In this document: in pieces, positions 1 to 11,328 of the stretch | Position numbering within the stretch: position 1 is the stretch's first letter | How the letters are laid out: each line of letters opens with the position of its first letter | The notes under the pieces: model-generated | The model's input: only the letters and a program-made list of their open reading frames with translations | Told to the model about the DNA's origin: nothing | The model's database searches: none | Origin: Heterotrichella gracilis | Taxonomy: Eukaryota; Sar; Xanthophyceae; Tribonematales; Xanthonemataceae | Length of the DNA: 21,969 nucleotides | NCBI GenBank assembly: GCA_032358255.1 | Contig: JAULBX010029456.1 | Span: forward strand, 1 to 21,969 | Reading direction: 5' to 3' | Made by a program: the position numbers and the translations under genes

Positions 1-70
1 GACTTTTTCAAGCACCCCCAACAGTCTTGTGAGCCCGGGTTGGCTCCCTGAATTTGACTGTCAAATAAAT

Positions 71-94
71 CTTGTAATCTTGTAATCTTGTAAT
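71..94 (+). promoter_or_regulatory. Triple poly(A) signal of an upstream plus-strand gene
   Basis: The octamer cttgtaat occurs three times in perfect tandem, giving TGTAA at 73-77, 81-85 and 89-93. TGTAA is the usual green-algal polyadenylation signal. The stretch reads as the 3' UTR end of a gene whose coding part lies left of the window. It converges on the minus-strand oxidoreductase whose stop is at 196. No TGTAA is seen on the minus strand in 1-195, so that gene either uses a variant signal or ends beyond the edge. Confidence 0.6.
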
Positions 95-195
95 TGTCCC
101 GAATAAATATATTTTCATCTAAAAGATGATACATAAGTACTTCATCTCGACCTCCGCAACCGCTCATCTTTCGACTTCAGCACCCCCCCCCCCCA

Positions 196-3100
196 TCATG
201 CTCCCTTCACCTCCACCACCATCCCCCCCTTGGCGCTCGACTCCAGCAATGCTTCTATGACAGCCAGGTCCCCCAGGCCCTCCTCAGGGGCCACCCGGTA
301 GGCGTGGCCAGGGTCCATTGGGGAGCCTGACCGGTGGGCCAGGACCAGCTGACGGAAAGACTGCAGGAAGGGTTTTGGGGTATGGTTCAGGGTCTGATGC
401 ATGCCCGCAGGGTGAATGGGGATCTGAGATGGGTTCACGAGCCATATGGCATAGCTAGGCATACTATACACCTCCAAAGTAGTGGCAAGTTTTGGACAAT
501 GGCAAGGATATGCACCCCCACCCATGCACACCACATAATTTAAAACCAAGCCCTCCATCCCTTTGGTGGAAAAGAACTACTCCGCCAACTCAATGCCACA
601 TTGCGCGCACCTCCAGCTCATTCTCTATCCCGCTGAAAGGGAAATTCAGCGTCTGCGGCTTCCCGTCCTCCCCTTTCAGCGCCAGGTAGTACTCCCCCCT
701 GCCCGCGCCCCACCCGCCGCGCATCACCTCCAGGGACCCCTCCGTGCCCACCAGGGATAGCGAAAAGCGCACTTGCGCTGCTGAGAAGCTGATGCTGACC
801 GACCCCACTGCCCCTGACTTGAACCGCAGGTGGCCCACCAGTGAGTCGGGAGGTGGCAGGTGGGCGGTGGTGGAGGTGGCCAGGCCTGAAGCAGCCACCG
901 CCTCACCCATGCCTGGGGGTGGGGTGGGGAGATGGCGTTGAGGATGGGGTCTGACTCAGCGCTGTTGGTACGGGTGTGAAAATCACCCTGAGGATTTTGA
1001 GAGATGCAATGTATCCTGTATATGCATCAACAGCATGCCCAAGCAATGCTATTCAGTGGTGCATGGCCGGCAACAGCTCCCCACCCACCCCCATCACCAC
1101 CCACCCGCGCCCTCCGCCACCGTGCGCAGCGCCGCCATGAAGTGCACGCTGGAGTCCATGAGGAAGCAGCCGGGGCAGGCCTGCGCGTCGCGCCGCCAAG
1201 TGCTCCCAAAGTACTTGTTCGCTGGATTCATGGGCATGTCTGCAATGAGGTCCAGCTTGATGATGGTGCCCAGGCGGGCGGCCAGGCGGCGGGCCTCAAG
1301 GAACACGTTCTCAGACCTGAGCGGGGAAAATGCGGATCAAGGAACGGGGACTGAACTGGAGGAGGGTGGCCAGGCGGCAGGCCTCCAGGAACACGTTCTC
1401 AGACCCTGGTGGGAATATGCATATCAAGGAATGGGGACTGAACTACAGAGCATTTACAGTTACAGTTACATGCGTGCCCCCGGAGGAATGCATATACCGG
1501 CACTAGCCACACGCCATGCATTCCTGTCCATGGATATTGGAAAGGGGTTGCTCACTTCTGAGGATGGCATGCGGGATGGAAACCGGATAGAGATTACCAA
1601 CGCTTGGAAACTGGTGGCGTTGCAAGGGGGTTGTTGGCAAGAGTAAAATGCTGAGGCTCTAGATGAATTCCCATACCGTCAGTCGGTGATTATGCATTGC
1701 AGTGCTTCCCTGGTGGTGCCATTATGAACCAAAACCCTAAACCGTAAACCCTCAAGCCAGCGCACTCCCTCTCCATCTTCCACAACACACACCCATCGCC
1801 ATGAGTAGCACCATACCTGTAATTTTCTGCCAGCGCCCAAACTGGCGCGCCTGGTTTGCCCCTGTACGCAGCAATGGCGGCAGCGGCAGCTGCCACAGTG
1901 GGACCAATGGGCTTCTCCTGCAGGACGTGCTTGCCAGCCGCCAGGGCTCGCGCCCCAACCTGGATGCAAGGGCTTTTTGTGAGGTCTGTGGGATTGGTCT
2001 GGGTCATGCAGGGCAACATGCACCCCCAGCACAGCAGTGCACTTGACAGGCACCAGCTGCGCATCACAATCAATGCTGAATCGCCCGCACCAATGGCAGC
2101 ACGCAGTGGCATTTCCAATGCTTCATATCACCCGCAGTACAACCCCACAACCCACCCCACCTGTAGGTCCCAACGTCAGCCCGCCATGAGGGTTCATGGA
2201 CACCAATAGGGTTCCAGGGTTTCAGGGTTCAGCACACCTCCAGCATGACATTGACAGGCAGCACCAGGACCACCGCATCCACATCCTCACGGGCCAGCAC
2301 TGCCGCAAGCCCCTCCTCGCCACTGTAGGCCTGGCATGAGGGGGAGAACCTGCAAGGTGAGGGTAAGAGGGGGTTACAAAGTGGACAAAAGTCTGCGGTA
2401 AACATGCATGTGATGGATATGGAGTTGTGAACGCTGCAGTGGGAACAGTGAACGACGTGGCACCCCGAGCTGCAAGCCAGTACGGTGCACTGGGGCAATG
2501 TGGTTGGCAGAACGAGTGTATGGAACCTGTTGTCAGGGATGGCACCAAGGTGGGGCAAAAACAAAGGTTGGCAGGTGGTGGGTGTGGCGAGTGTGCTTCT
2601 TCCTTGCACCATTAAGCTGCCGTGCAATGTGCTGCAGTGGTAAAGCATCGTGGATAGCTAGAGCGACAAGCAACCCCTCGGCCTGGCTGGTTTCCTACTT
2701 AGTTTTCAACCAGTGGCAGGAGCTGCCATAGCAACACGTGGCAGTAGCTGCCACAGCAACACGTGGCTATGAGCAGACTGGGCACTGTGCGTGAGGTGTG
2801 TACCCCCCCTAGCGCTAGGGTGCAAAAGGTAGGGTATGCACGCAGGGTGGCTAGGGTTGTAGATGCACGCACTCCTGCAGTGCTGGCAGCAGCGCCTCAC
2901 TGGCGTTTTTGGAGCGCGACCACACCGCTTGCAAGGGGAAGGTGTCGGCATACTTCCTGCAAAGAGGAGGGCACCATTGTGGGGTGGAAATGCAGCTCCC
3001 TCACTGGCCAGCAGTGGCGACATGGGGACATGCTGTGTCACCGCTGAGGAAAGAGCCTTGCTGATCACTCATCCCGTACAGTGGGACAATCTTTAAGGTA

Positions 3101-3318
3101 CAGCAAGCAGTCACAACCGATCAGTGCATTGCAAGCTGGTGGGCAGTGCTTGCATGCCTTCCTATGGATATGCCAGGGGCTGGGCACTGGTTATTCTGTG
3201 TAGCCCGCTGGCACACCGGCATCGGGCAAAACACTTACTTGAACAGTGGGACGTATGCGTCTTTTGCAAAGATGCCCGCCCCGAGAATGGCAAACCGCAC
3301 TGGTTCGCCTGACGCCAT
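196..3318 (-). CDS. Gfo/Idh/MocA family NAD(P)-dependent oxidoreductase, 7 exons, 365 aa
   Basis: Exons on the minus strand are 3318-3239, 2956-2873, 2349-2238, 1959-1817, 1316-1105, 912-611 and 360-196. All introns are GT-AG, all phases join without a break, and the stop is TGA at 198-196. The start is the ATG at 3318, which gives MASGEPVRFAILGAGIFAKD. That contains the Rossmann nucleotide-binding motif G13-A-G15-x-x-A18 and no obvious targeting peptide, so a cytosolic location is inferred. The family's E-K-P motif is at residues 107-109 (QEKPIGPT). The catalytic Asp/His pair fits D194 and H198 in GCFLMDSSVHF. The C-terminal part, about residues 211-365, is the usual alpha/beta substrate and oligomer domain. 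Length is normal for the family. Members oxidise or reduce sugars, inositols or similar polyols with NAD(P); the substrate cannot be read from sequence. The gene is divergent from the TPR/J-domain gene. Intron 4 holds a partial copy of exon 5. Confidence 0.9.
1279..1443. repeat. Tandem duplication of about 80 bp covering the start of exon 5 and adjoining intron
   Basis: The segment at about 1279-1358 holds the 5' end of exon 5 of the oxidoreductase, its acceptor, and the neighbouring intron. It is repeated with scattered differences at about 1367-1443, an offset of 88 bp. Shared blocks include gaacacgttctcagacc and ggggactgaact. On the minus strand the second copy would still encode something like SENVFLEACRLA. 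Changes beside the acceptor put that copy out of phase with the real exon, so it looks like a non-functional exon copy inside intron 4. Confidence 0.75.
1732..1755. repeat. Degenerate telomere-like motif in intron 4
   Basis: The sequence aaaccctaaaccgtaaaccc is a short degenerate run of the plant-type telomere unit CCCTAAA. It lies in intron 4 of the oxidoreductase gene, just beyond the donor of exon 4. It is only about three units long and may be chance or a scar of past repair. Confidence 0.35.
2713..2773. repeat. 25-bp tandem repeat, 2.4 copies, in intron 2
   Basis: The 25-bp unit starting gtggcag and ending agcaacac occurs at 2713-2737 and 2738-2762 with two differences. A partial third copy begins at 2763. 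Each unit contains a near-palindrome (gtggcagtagctgccac in copy 2). The repeat lies between exons 3 and 2 of the oxidoreductase gene. Confidence 0.7.
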
Positions 3319-3830
3319 TTGGTGGTGGGTGTGAGAGTTCAGTTCTGAACGCAAATTCGGAACAAGGTCGGCAGATCTGGGTCGATCAATAAAAAAAAAG
3401 GCAACCGTGGAAGGCTTTGTCAGCAGTTCAGTGAACAACGTGCAGTGTACCCTGCAAGTTACCCCTAACGCCTAGCTAGGCATGCATGCATATGACACCA
3501 CAGTTAGCAATCAACCGCTAGCTTGCGATTCAACACCTCGTCTACCTAGGTCGCTATGCCTAAACAGCGGTTTTGGGTACCTGAATGTGTAGTACCTTGT
3601 ACAGCACAGGGTTCCACCAACTTAAAAAGGGTCGCAAATTGGGCTATTATTTTCTCACATTTTCGCACAATATTAAAAGCACCCAATTGCACCAACGTTC
3701 ATAACGCAACTGCCTTGAGAGGAGAGGGCCTTGATCTTTGGGTGGTTACACGGCGTCTCTAAAAAGGATTTGATCCCCACTGCGCTTACATTGCGGCCTT
3801 TTTTTGCAAGGGCGTCGTTTTCGAGCCATC
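3319..3830. promoter_or_regulatory. Divergent promoter region between the oxidoreductase and the TPR/J gene
   Basis: This stretch separates two start codons facing away from each other, at 3318 (minus) and 3831 (plus). It must hold both 5' UTRs and both promoters. Visible items are a nine-A run at about 3390-3398, the alternating gcatgcatgcatatg at 3480-3494, and a T-rich tract at 3799-3805 just before the plus-strand start. No clear TATA box or known operator was identified. Confidence 0.4.
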
Positions 3831-6800
3831 ATGACGATCCCGGAAGAGGATGCCCCTTTCGAAACTCTGCGTCTTAGGAACGAGTGAGTGCTGTGGTATG
3901 CATGATAGCACAACTGGGCTGCACTTGTGGATGTTAAAACAAACCACCTCGCGCTGTTCGTGTTTTCGTGGCATCATGCATGCCGTGGGGACATGTCATG
4001 TGCGGAGAATTCTTGACACTCCCCACACGTAAAGAGGGCGCAGTACCCGTCAATGTGCTCGTGTATATTTTTGCTCGGGTAGATTTCACTTTCCACGCGT
4101 TCAGCTGTTCCTGACCTTCCTGACCTTTCAACAGCTATGGGGGTGACGGTCTGTGCAATGGGTCCTTGCACGACGTGATAAGTTGACGATAAATGCGTAC
4201 GGTTTTCAAAGCTGCAGGTCTATACTCTAATCATGTTCGAAGCCGTTACAAACAACCCTCTGCAGCACAGGTGCGGGGGGCGATCACGGTGTGTGTTGGT
4301 GTTGCAGGGGCACTGCATGCTTCGCCAAGGGGGAGCACCTGACTGCTGTGCGATGGTACACCCAAGCGCTGGCAGCAGGAGACGAACCACACGTGGTGCT
4401 GACAAACAGGAGTGCAGCTTACGCAGCTCTGGGGAAATGGGGGCTTGCAGTTGCAGACGCTGCACAGGTGAGACACAACACTTGGACGCATGCAGCTTCA
4501 TTAGACGATGTACCCCGCATCCAGTGGATACAAAGAGCCCCTTCCTGCCAGCGATATCAGTGCAAAAGGGGACCCCGTGATGTATGGTTGCATGGCCCCT
4601 TGTTCATTTGAAGGCGCTTGGCTGGGGCAAACTGGCGCGTGTGTGCTCATCACATGTGCCCGTCTTGCAGGCGGTGGAGCTCAACCCAGAGTGGGTCAAA
4701 GCACACTACCGGCTGGGTCAGGCGTACACACAGTCTGGACAGCTGCTGCTGGCAGTGAAGGCATTCAGGTACCTTGCGCTTTGTGTGCTGGCTGGCTTCA
4801 CATGCACCCACCTTTGTGTGCTTGGAATGAAGCTGGAGAGCTGATCATGATGCGATGCACATCTCCTCACTTGATCCAACTTACCCAGCCCCGCACACTT
4901 CTCCCCACTCCAACCACCTGTTCCATCCTCACACCCCCGTACTGGCCTCCGCCACAGGGTGAGGCTCCACCCCTACCCTCCAATCCCCACCCCCCACTCA
5001 TATGTAGTCCCCGCCTTGCTGCAGGCATGGTCTGGGTGTGAGTCCACATAGTCGCCAGCTGCGGCTGGCCTTGGCTTCAGCTGAGGCGGCCCAGCGAGAG
5101 TCTGTCCTGGCAAACCGCAGGGAGGGGCCTGTGGCAGCGGCGCAGAAAGCACGCAAGGAGAGCCTCATGTCAAGGGTAGGTGCCAGGTGAAATACAACAA
5201 GCAACAAAGCTTCAAGGCAGAGCAATGGTGCTTGCCAGAAATGTCCATGAGTACATGCCCCAACTGTCCATGTGGGATGCATGTCAAGCATTGCAATAAT
5301 ACAATGCGTCACATGGGTATCACAGGCATACGCATGGTGCAAATTACGGCAACAGACCATGCGCATGGGCATCTAGACGGTTGTGCCCTGGCCCCAAGGC
5401 GCTGCTTTTGTGCACTGTTGTTTCGAGCAGTATCATAGGTGTGTTATAGGCTATAACTTATAGCATGTTTTTGCGACCGCAAATTCCAGTGAGATTGATC
5501 AAACCTAAATCCTAATCATGAGACGTGCACATCCGACCGGATATGGCCTCCTGTAAGACGCTTGCCAGCATCTTTGCAATCACTCCCATGGCATCTGACT
5601 CTGTGCTTGTGTGTACGTGCCCAGCTGAGCGCCGAGCAGATTGAGGACGAGGCGGCAGCCGCTGAGCGCCGCACGCGCCGCAAGGCCATGCTGGATCGTC
5701 TGCGCGAGGAGTACAAGCTGAGGGACAGCTACCAGCAGGAGCACGATGCCAAGGTGCCAGGTGGGGGCACAGTGCTTGTGTGCGCATGTGCACCCATGCA
5801 ATTGACATTGCAGGTTACGTGGGGTTTCACACGCATAGAATGACACACTTTCCCTACGCCTGGTGTGATGATGCATCCACCAACAGTTGCCACACGCCAT
5901 GCACTCCTGTCTTTGCGATCTTCCTTCTAGAAGCTGTTTATTAGGTGTATCCTGTTGGCATATGTGCATCTAGATTGTATGGTACAACTGTCAAGTACTG
6001 AACTCCATTCCCGTTATGTGCAGCTGGAGAGGGCCAGGCCGAAGCGGATGGTGGCAGCGATGGAACACAAGTGGCAGACTTGTATGTGCTGCTGGGGGTG
6101 GCAAGGGGAGCAACTCCAGTGGAAATCAGGTGAGGAGGGAACCGGTTAGGGCCTAGACGGGGGTTTCATGATAGCATGGTGTGTTTGGTAGTACAAAATC
6201 AGTAATGGGCCATGGCATATAATGCCTCAAGTCCAAAAATGAGCCATTAATTTAAATTATCAAAAGCCAGCATTTGAACATGCGTATTCCACACTGTCAA
6301 TGTAGGGTGGCATAAAGCAATGTTTGGAAGCGCTTGATCTCTGCGGCATGCATGTTAAATGGCAATCTCTTTTCAACTGAGATGAATACATTTAAACATG
6401 ATCATCTCCGACCATCCACGTTCTTGCGGTGCAGGAAAGCCTACCTGCAGAAGATCAGCAGCGTCCATCCCGACAAGGGAGGTGCACCAGAAGAGTTTGT
6501 GGCGGTACAGCGCGCATACGAAACCCTGTCCAACCCCGAGGAAAGGGCAATTTATGACGAAAAGCACCCCGTCGACATCGCTGTTCCTCCTCAATCCAAT
6601 TCTCCAAGTGATGAAAGACCCAGGGCTGACGCAAATGCGACACAGCACAGCGGCGGTAACCAGGAACGGGTGCAAGGGGAGGATGCCAATGAGGAGCCAG
6701 GGGAACATGGCGGTGCACCCGACAGCCTGGGGGGGTTGATGAATATTATCAGCGAGGGGGAGTTCGAGGAGGCCAAGGCTAAGGTGATGACTCAGCTGAG

Positions 6801-8263
6801 GGAGGCAGCTGACGAGGCCATGAGGGAAGGTAAGGGGGTGGTGGCAAGTGCTTGGAACTCTGTCCAGGATCAGTGTAGGCCTGTGCGCAGCTGGTGCAGT
6901 GTTGCATGTTGCTGCAATACTACTCCTGATAACCCACTGTTTTTTCAAACAAAAAATGTCTGGCTGGTATGCCAAAGTACGGAAAGATGCTCATTTTGAG
7001 CTGCAGGTGTGGATGCGTACACACTGGAATGGGTGAATGTCAGCTACAGATCAATTTCAGAATCAAAACCTGTTATGATTTAATTTGCCTTATGAGATCC
7101 TCACAAGGTTCCTGTGCGCAGGCCAGCCCAGCATTGCAGTGGGCCTCCTCACAGACGCCATCCGCCTCATACCATCAACCCTTCCCGGCCCACCTCCACC
7201 ACGCTCCAAGGCTGAGCCTGAAGCACAGCAGCAGCCCTGTGAGGGTGGGGATGCCCTTGGTCCCCAGGTTCCCCTCCCTGAGTCGCAGGGTGGCAACACT
7301 GGTGAGGGAGATGGGAAAGCACAAGGTCGGTGCAGCAGCACTCGTATCAAATGGTGTAACTTCCGAAAATGGCATGCGCACCATAACAGCAGCAGGAGTT
7401 TTTACTGTTATGCGACCACCCACGCTCTAAAACATTTGCTTGTACGGTGACTTTTTTTGGCGCAATGACAGCACAAGGCATCAATCACTCCACTATCCAG
7501 TTTTCAATGTTCATCTCACCTGCCTTTGTGCTGGGTAGACTACCCAATTTGACTGACCCCCTGCATGTCCCATACCAGAGACTGACCAAGCACCCACGGC
7601 ACCATCCCCTGCACCTCTCCTCACCCCACCCCAGCGTGCCCAGCATGCCGCCCTCTACGCGCGCCGCTCAGCTGCAAACCTGGCCACGCAGCGTGCGCAG
7701 CATGCCCTGGCAGATGCCGAGGAGGCGGTGGCAATGGATCCCAAGGAAGCGCAGGGCTGGCTGCGGCTGGGGCAGGCTCTGGCGGCTGGGATCGTGGAGC
7801 CTGGCAAAGGGGGTGATGGCGGTGAGGGCGAGGGGAGGCAGGCAGGTGGCGGGGTTGCCAAGGTGGCCAAATGCCTCCAGAAGGCAATGCAGCTGGCAGG
7901 TGGGTTTTTCTACGATATGGTGGTAGGTTCTGCTACGATAATTGTATACGAAATAATGGTAATTCATCGCCCATCCACGTGTTTGTGAGCCTTGAGAATG
8001 CTTGGGCAAGAAGCACTCTCCCTGCGTTACCCTGCGGTTGCAGTCTATAACTATAGCAGATGAAGATCATTATCATGCAAGCAGCAATGCACACTGGTAC
8101 ATGCGAAGGCTTGCTGTGTGCAAATTTTGTGTGCATACCCCAGCGCATCCTCATGAAATTGAGGCGTGGTGAGGGTGGTGCAGGTGATGACCTGTCGGTG
8201 GCTGAGGAGGCACGGGCTGAGCTGGCCAAGCTGCAGGCTCAGCACTCCACTCCATACAGCTAA
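3831..8263 (+). CDS. TPR - DnaJ (J-domain) - TPR co-chaperone, 10 exons, about 580 aa
   Basis: Exons are 3831-3883, 4308-4467, 4671-4768, 5025-5175, 5625-5760, 6024-6129, 6435-6829, 7122-7301, 7579-7922 and 8144-8263, with matching phases. Residues about 17-104 form classic TPRs (GTACFAKGEHLTAVRWYTQA, VVLTNRSAAYAALGKW, AVELNPEWVKAHYRLGQA). Residues about 105-199 are a charged, probably coiled linker (EQIEDEAAAAERRTRRKAML). The J domain spans about 219-277, starting LYVLLGV, with H246-P247-D248 intact, so it can be expected to stimulate an Hsp70 ATPase. An acidic linker (about 278-340) leads to a second TPR block: AVGLLTDAIRLIP at about 371-384, then a proline/glycine-rich insert, then YARRSAANLATQRAQHAL and VAMDPKEAQGWLRLGQAL at about 453-495. 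The tail is charged. TPRs usually dock Hsp70/Hsp90 C-terminal tails, so a nuclear or cytosolic co-chaperone role is inferred. No signal peptide is seen. The donor of exon 9 is uncertain (7899 or 7922); only 7922 keeps phase with the good acceptor at 8143. Confidence 0.85.
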
Positions 8264-8945
8264 TGCTCAGGAGCGCTTCACGGCTGGTGGCTGTCTGAAT
8301 CCCTGAAATTATTTCTAGCTTCTCACTGCAGGAAGTGCCAGCACATGGTGGTCATGGGTGATTTTCCTTGTATGGAAAAAACCTGGCACCTGAAAACGCA
8401 AAATGGGTGATTGCAATTATTCAGGTAGTAAGCCAGTGAAATTAGCTCTTTCACCGCAGCCAAAATGGCACGTAGTTTAGTTTGTTGGTTGGGGCTTCGG
8501 CCATGGCTTTGTGCTTCAGCTGTGCACAATTGAGAACAGCTGCGCTTTCAGGGATTCAGCCAAACTGGGCTACCGCTGACGGGGATGATAAGAATGTATT
8601 CACAGTGGAAGCTCTGGCTAGCCCCTCCCCTAGCTTGCATTTTGTGCCTGCGTATGCCACATTGACGTGCCTTGTTTGATGTTCCTACCGCTGAGGGCCT
8701 TTAGCCGTTTCGGAACGCAAGTGCAAGCAAGTGTGCCCAAAGTGATGGCAGGACTGGCTCGGTGGTAGCTGGCTAGATTAGTGCAGCAATGGCGCATACA
8801 TACAGTAATACATCATTGAAGGTACCTGACTAGGAACTTGAACGCGATGGAGGTGGCATGCAACGCATGCCTTGCGGTCCCGTTCTTCTTCACCACCACT
8901 CCCCCTCCACATGCATGCATCAATAACTTTGCATGCAACTTGTAG
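8264..8945. other. Region between the chaperone gene and the membrane-protein gene
   Basis: It must contain the chaperone 3' UTR and the promoter and first exon of the next plus-strand gene. No TGTAA occurs here. Two start candidates exist. One is the ATG at 8503, opening a 58-codon frame beginning MALCFSCAQLRTAALSG that resembles an organelle transit peptide. The other is the ATG at 8847, followed at once by the possible donor GAG|GTGGCA. Neither can be preferred from sequence alone. Confidence 0.3.
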
Positions 8946-11328
8946 AGTTGTTGCAACTTTGAGCTCCGTGTTGTGCCAGTTGAAAGCTATTGTGGTGCTT
9001 GTAAACGAAACACGCATGACCCCAACGACCAAACTTCGGAGTACAACAGGAAGCAACTGAGTCTCTCTGCGGGCCCACCGCTGCGCCTCGCCGAGCACTA
9101 TATATCGTGAGTGGTGCTGTTGGGTCACGCCCACATTTTTCTGTTGAATATTAGGGAGGTTCTGCTGGCACTGGTGCCCTCAAGAAAGCATGGTCACACA
9201 AGGCTGTACAGCTGTTACCATGTGGACCTGTCCCCCCCACTTGCAAAGTGCCCATGACCCTGCGAGTAACAAGGAGTTGGCCCAAAGCACCAGAGGCATC
9301 CAGGTACCATTGAACCTGCCACACCTGTCTCACCTGTCGTTCCTCTCCACGACAGCAGGTGGCTGGCTTGGGCCCTGTGGCCACCTACAACCCCATTGCG
9401 GTTTGGTAGTTCCTAGACCACCCGCCCTGGAGCCCAACCACCGTGGCATGAAGGCCCACCTTGTGGCCCAGCGCCAGCTCACCCGGCGCACCACGGTCAG
9501 GCGCTTTGGCCTCCCACCAGAGGAGCAGGAGTCACCCAGCAGCAGCCCAGAGAGGGCAGGTGTGGTCACAAACCCACGTCATACGCAAAATAAACACATC
9601 CCATCCTGCAATAAGGCCACTTGAAAAGCAGTGGCTCGAGCGCACACCCAAGTTTGGCAACAGGAAGTTGAGGCAGGGGGCAGGGCCACTGTCAAAGAAC
9701 AAAGACTGTGTAAAATGGAACTTTATTGGGGAAAGTACTTCAGTGGTCATGCCTACTGGTCTGTTTTATCGGCGTTCACACACATACGTGCACCAAATAG
9801 TCAGTGCTGGCATTGCGAGCTATCGGGTATGTAATAGTCAGCAGGGGTTGTTCAAGTTCCAGGTGCATGGCCAGTAGAAGATTTAAAAGGCTTTAACGGA
9901 AACGCACGACTATAAGCTGTGTTTTAAAGAAGCCTAGACTCAAATCCCTGCATCAAACCATCTGTAGGCAGCCAACTGGCCCGACCTGAAGAGTCTCCGC
10001 CCCATGCCGACCCTCTACCCGCCCCCTCCTCCCCCATCACCTCCGTTGATGCCCTCATGCGCACACCCGAGTTCCGCAACCTGATGTATGCCAGGGGGGT
10101 GAGTGACGATGACGTGGAAGAGGAGGTGGAGCGCCTGGACTTGTACAAGGTGGGTAACTACTTCCAATCTTTTGCATTGGTGGGTAGAGATTCTATTGTG
10201 TATGCCTCTCTGGCGCAGAGGAGATGCTCATTTTGTGTTATAATGTCAACAAGGTGGAGTGTTAGTGTTCAATGTAAATGTCAGGGCGAGTTGAGGGGAT
10301 GGGATAGGTTGGCTGCCACGCATGAAGGTATCTACTTGTGTGGTGAAGATGTAATGGGGCACCAGCACCACCCTCCTAGGGTACCATGGACATGCGTCAC
10401 TGCCATCCACGGTCGACATTTTAGTCATGGCAGTGCTGACCCCCAGCATGTTGATTCAGGACCAGGGACATTAATGGTATTGCATGCTGGTCATGGGCTA
10501 CTTCAGCCAGCTACTGTTGCAGTGCGGCATGCATCGCATGGGAAAAGTCAAATTTGATTTGCGCAAAACCTCGCTTTAGCGTCAAGGATAGCTGCAACCC
10601 CTCCCCACACCCCATCATCGACCCTCCCCACCCCCACCCCATCCCTCTCGTCCACACAGGAGATGCTGCGGCGTGACGCCCCCTCCTTTCGCTCCCTTGT
10701 AGCCACGAAAGGGAGGTACACGTATGAGGACGTGGCACCCAACGTGGCACAGCTGGCGCTGGAGTACCTGCTCAGCCTTGTGTGCAGCGTAATGCTGGCC
10801 CTGGCGGTGGCATCCCTGTGCACACAAAGCCTGGGGCTGCAGCCGGTGGGTGCATTTGGTGCTTGTGTTGGGTGAATGGCGGGCATGTGGTGCGCTGTCG
10901 GGGGGACGTGATGGGCTTGGAATGTACTATGGGTGGACCATAATGCCTTGTCTGATCACCGGTTCTGTGATTGATGCTGTTGCATTTGCCTCCCTTGTCC
11001 ATTGTGGACACATGCATCCTGCCCCCAAGCCCAATCCTCTCAAGCCCAACCCCACCCCGACCCCAATCCCTCCATGTGGATGCAGCCACTGCTGGCCCTG
11101 TGTTGGCTCACCACCGCAGCCAGCGCGTGGGCCTGGGCGTCAGGCACCACCCTCCCTGGCCGCCTCCTGGGCCTGTGGTTCGAGGACATTGTGTGGGGAC
11201 ACGGCGTGGGGTGGCGGGGCGCGGCAGTGGCAGGGGTGGTGGAGGGGGTGTATGTGGGGGCTACACTGGGCCTGGGGGGGCTGGTGTCTCTGTATTTTAG
11301 GTGGGTGGCGGTGTTAGAGCGAGGATGA
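8946..11328 (+). CDS. Unrecognised protein with about three C-terminal membrane segments (start not resolved)
   Basis: Phase-consistent exons are 8946-9106, 9155-9247, 9417-9559, 9968-10149, 10660-10845 and 11086-11328 (stop TGA), about 335 aa without the missing first exon. The first listed exon encodes two cysteines close together (ESYCGACKRN). Exon 9417-9559 is basic (MKAHLVAQRQLTRRTTVRRF) and then acidic/serine-rich. Exon 9968-10149 is proline-rich, then acidic (SDDDVEEEVERLDLYK). Membrane segments are encoded at about 10757-10830 (LLSLVCSVMLALAVASLC), 11086-11142 (PLLALCWLTTAASAWAWA) and 11212-11300 (AAVAGVVEGVYVGATLGLGG). I recognise no family. The last three exons are well supported by high G/C at third positions. 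Exons before 9417 are weaker: the intron at 9107-9154 is only 48 nt, and around 9359-9416 another frame also looks coding. Confidence 0.6.

Noticed and set aside
6373-6975. 200-codon open frame on the minus strand
   Set aside because: It is the exact antisense of the J-domain exon 6435-6829, whose plus-strand product is unmistakable.
8778-9134. 118-codon open frame on the minus strand near a TATATA sequence
   Set aside because: It is antisense to the better-supported plus-strand exon 8946-9106, and TATATA at about 9100 falls inside that exon.
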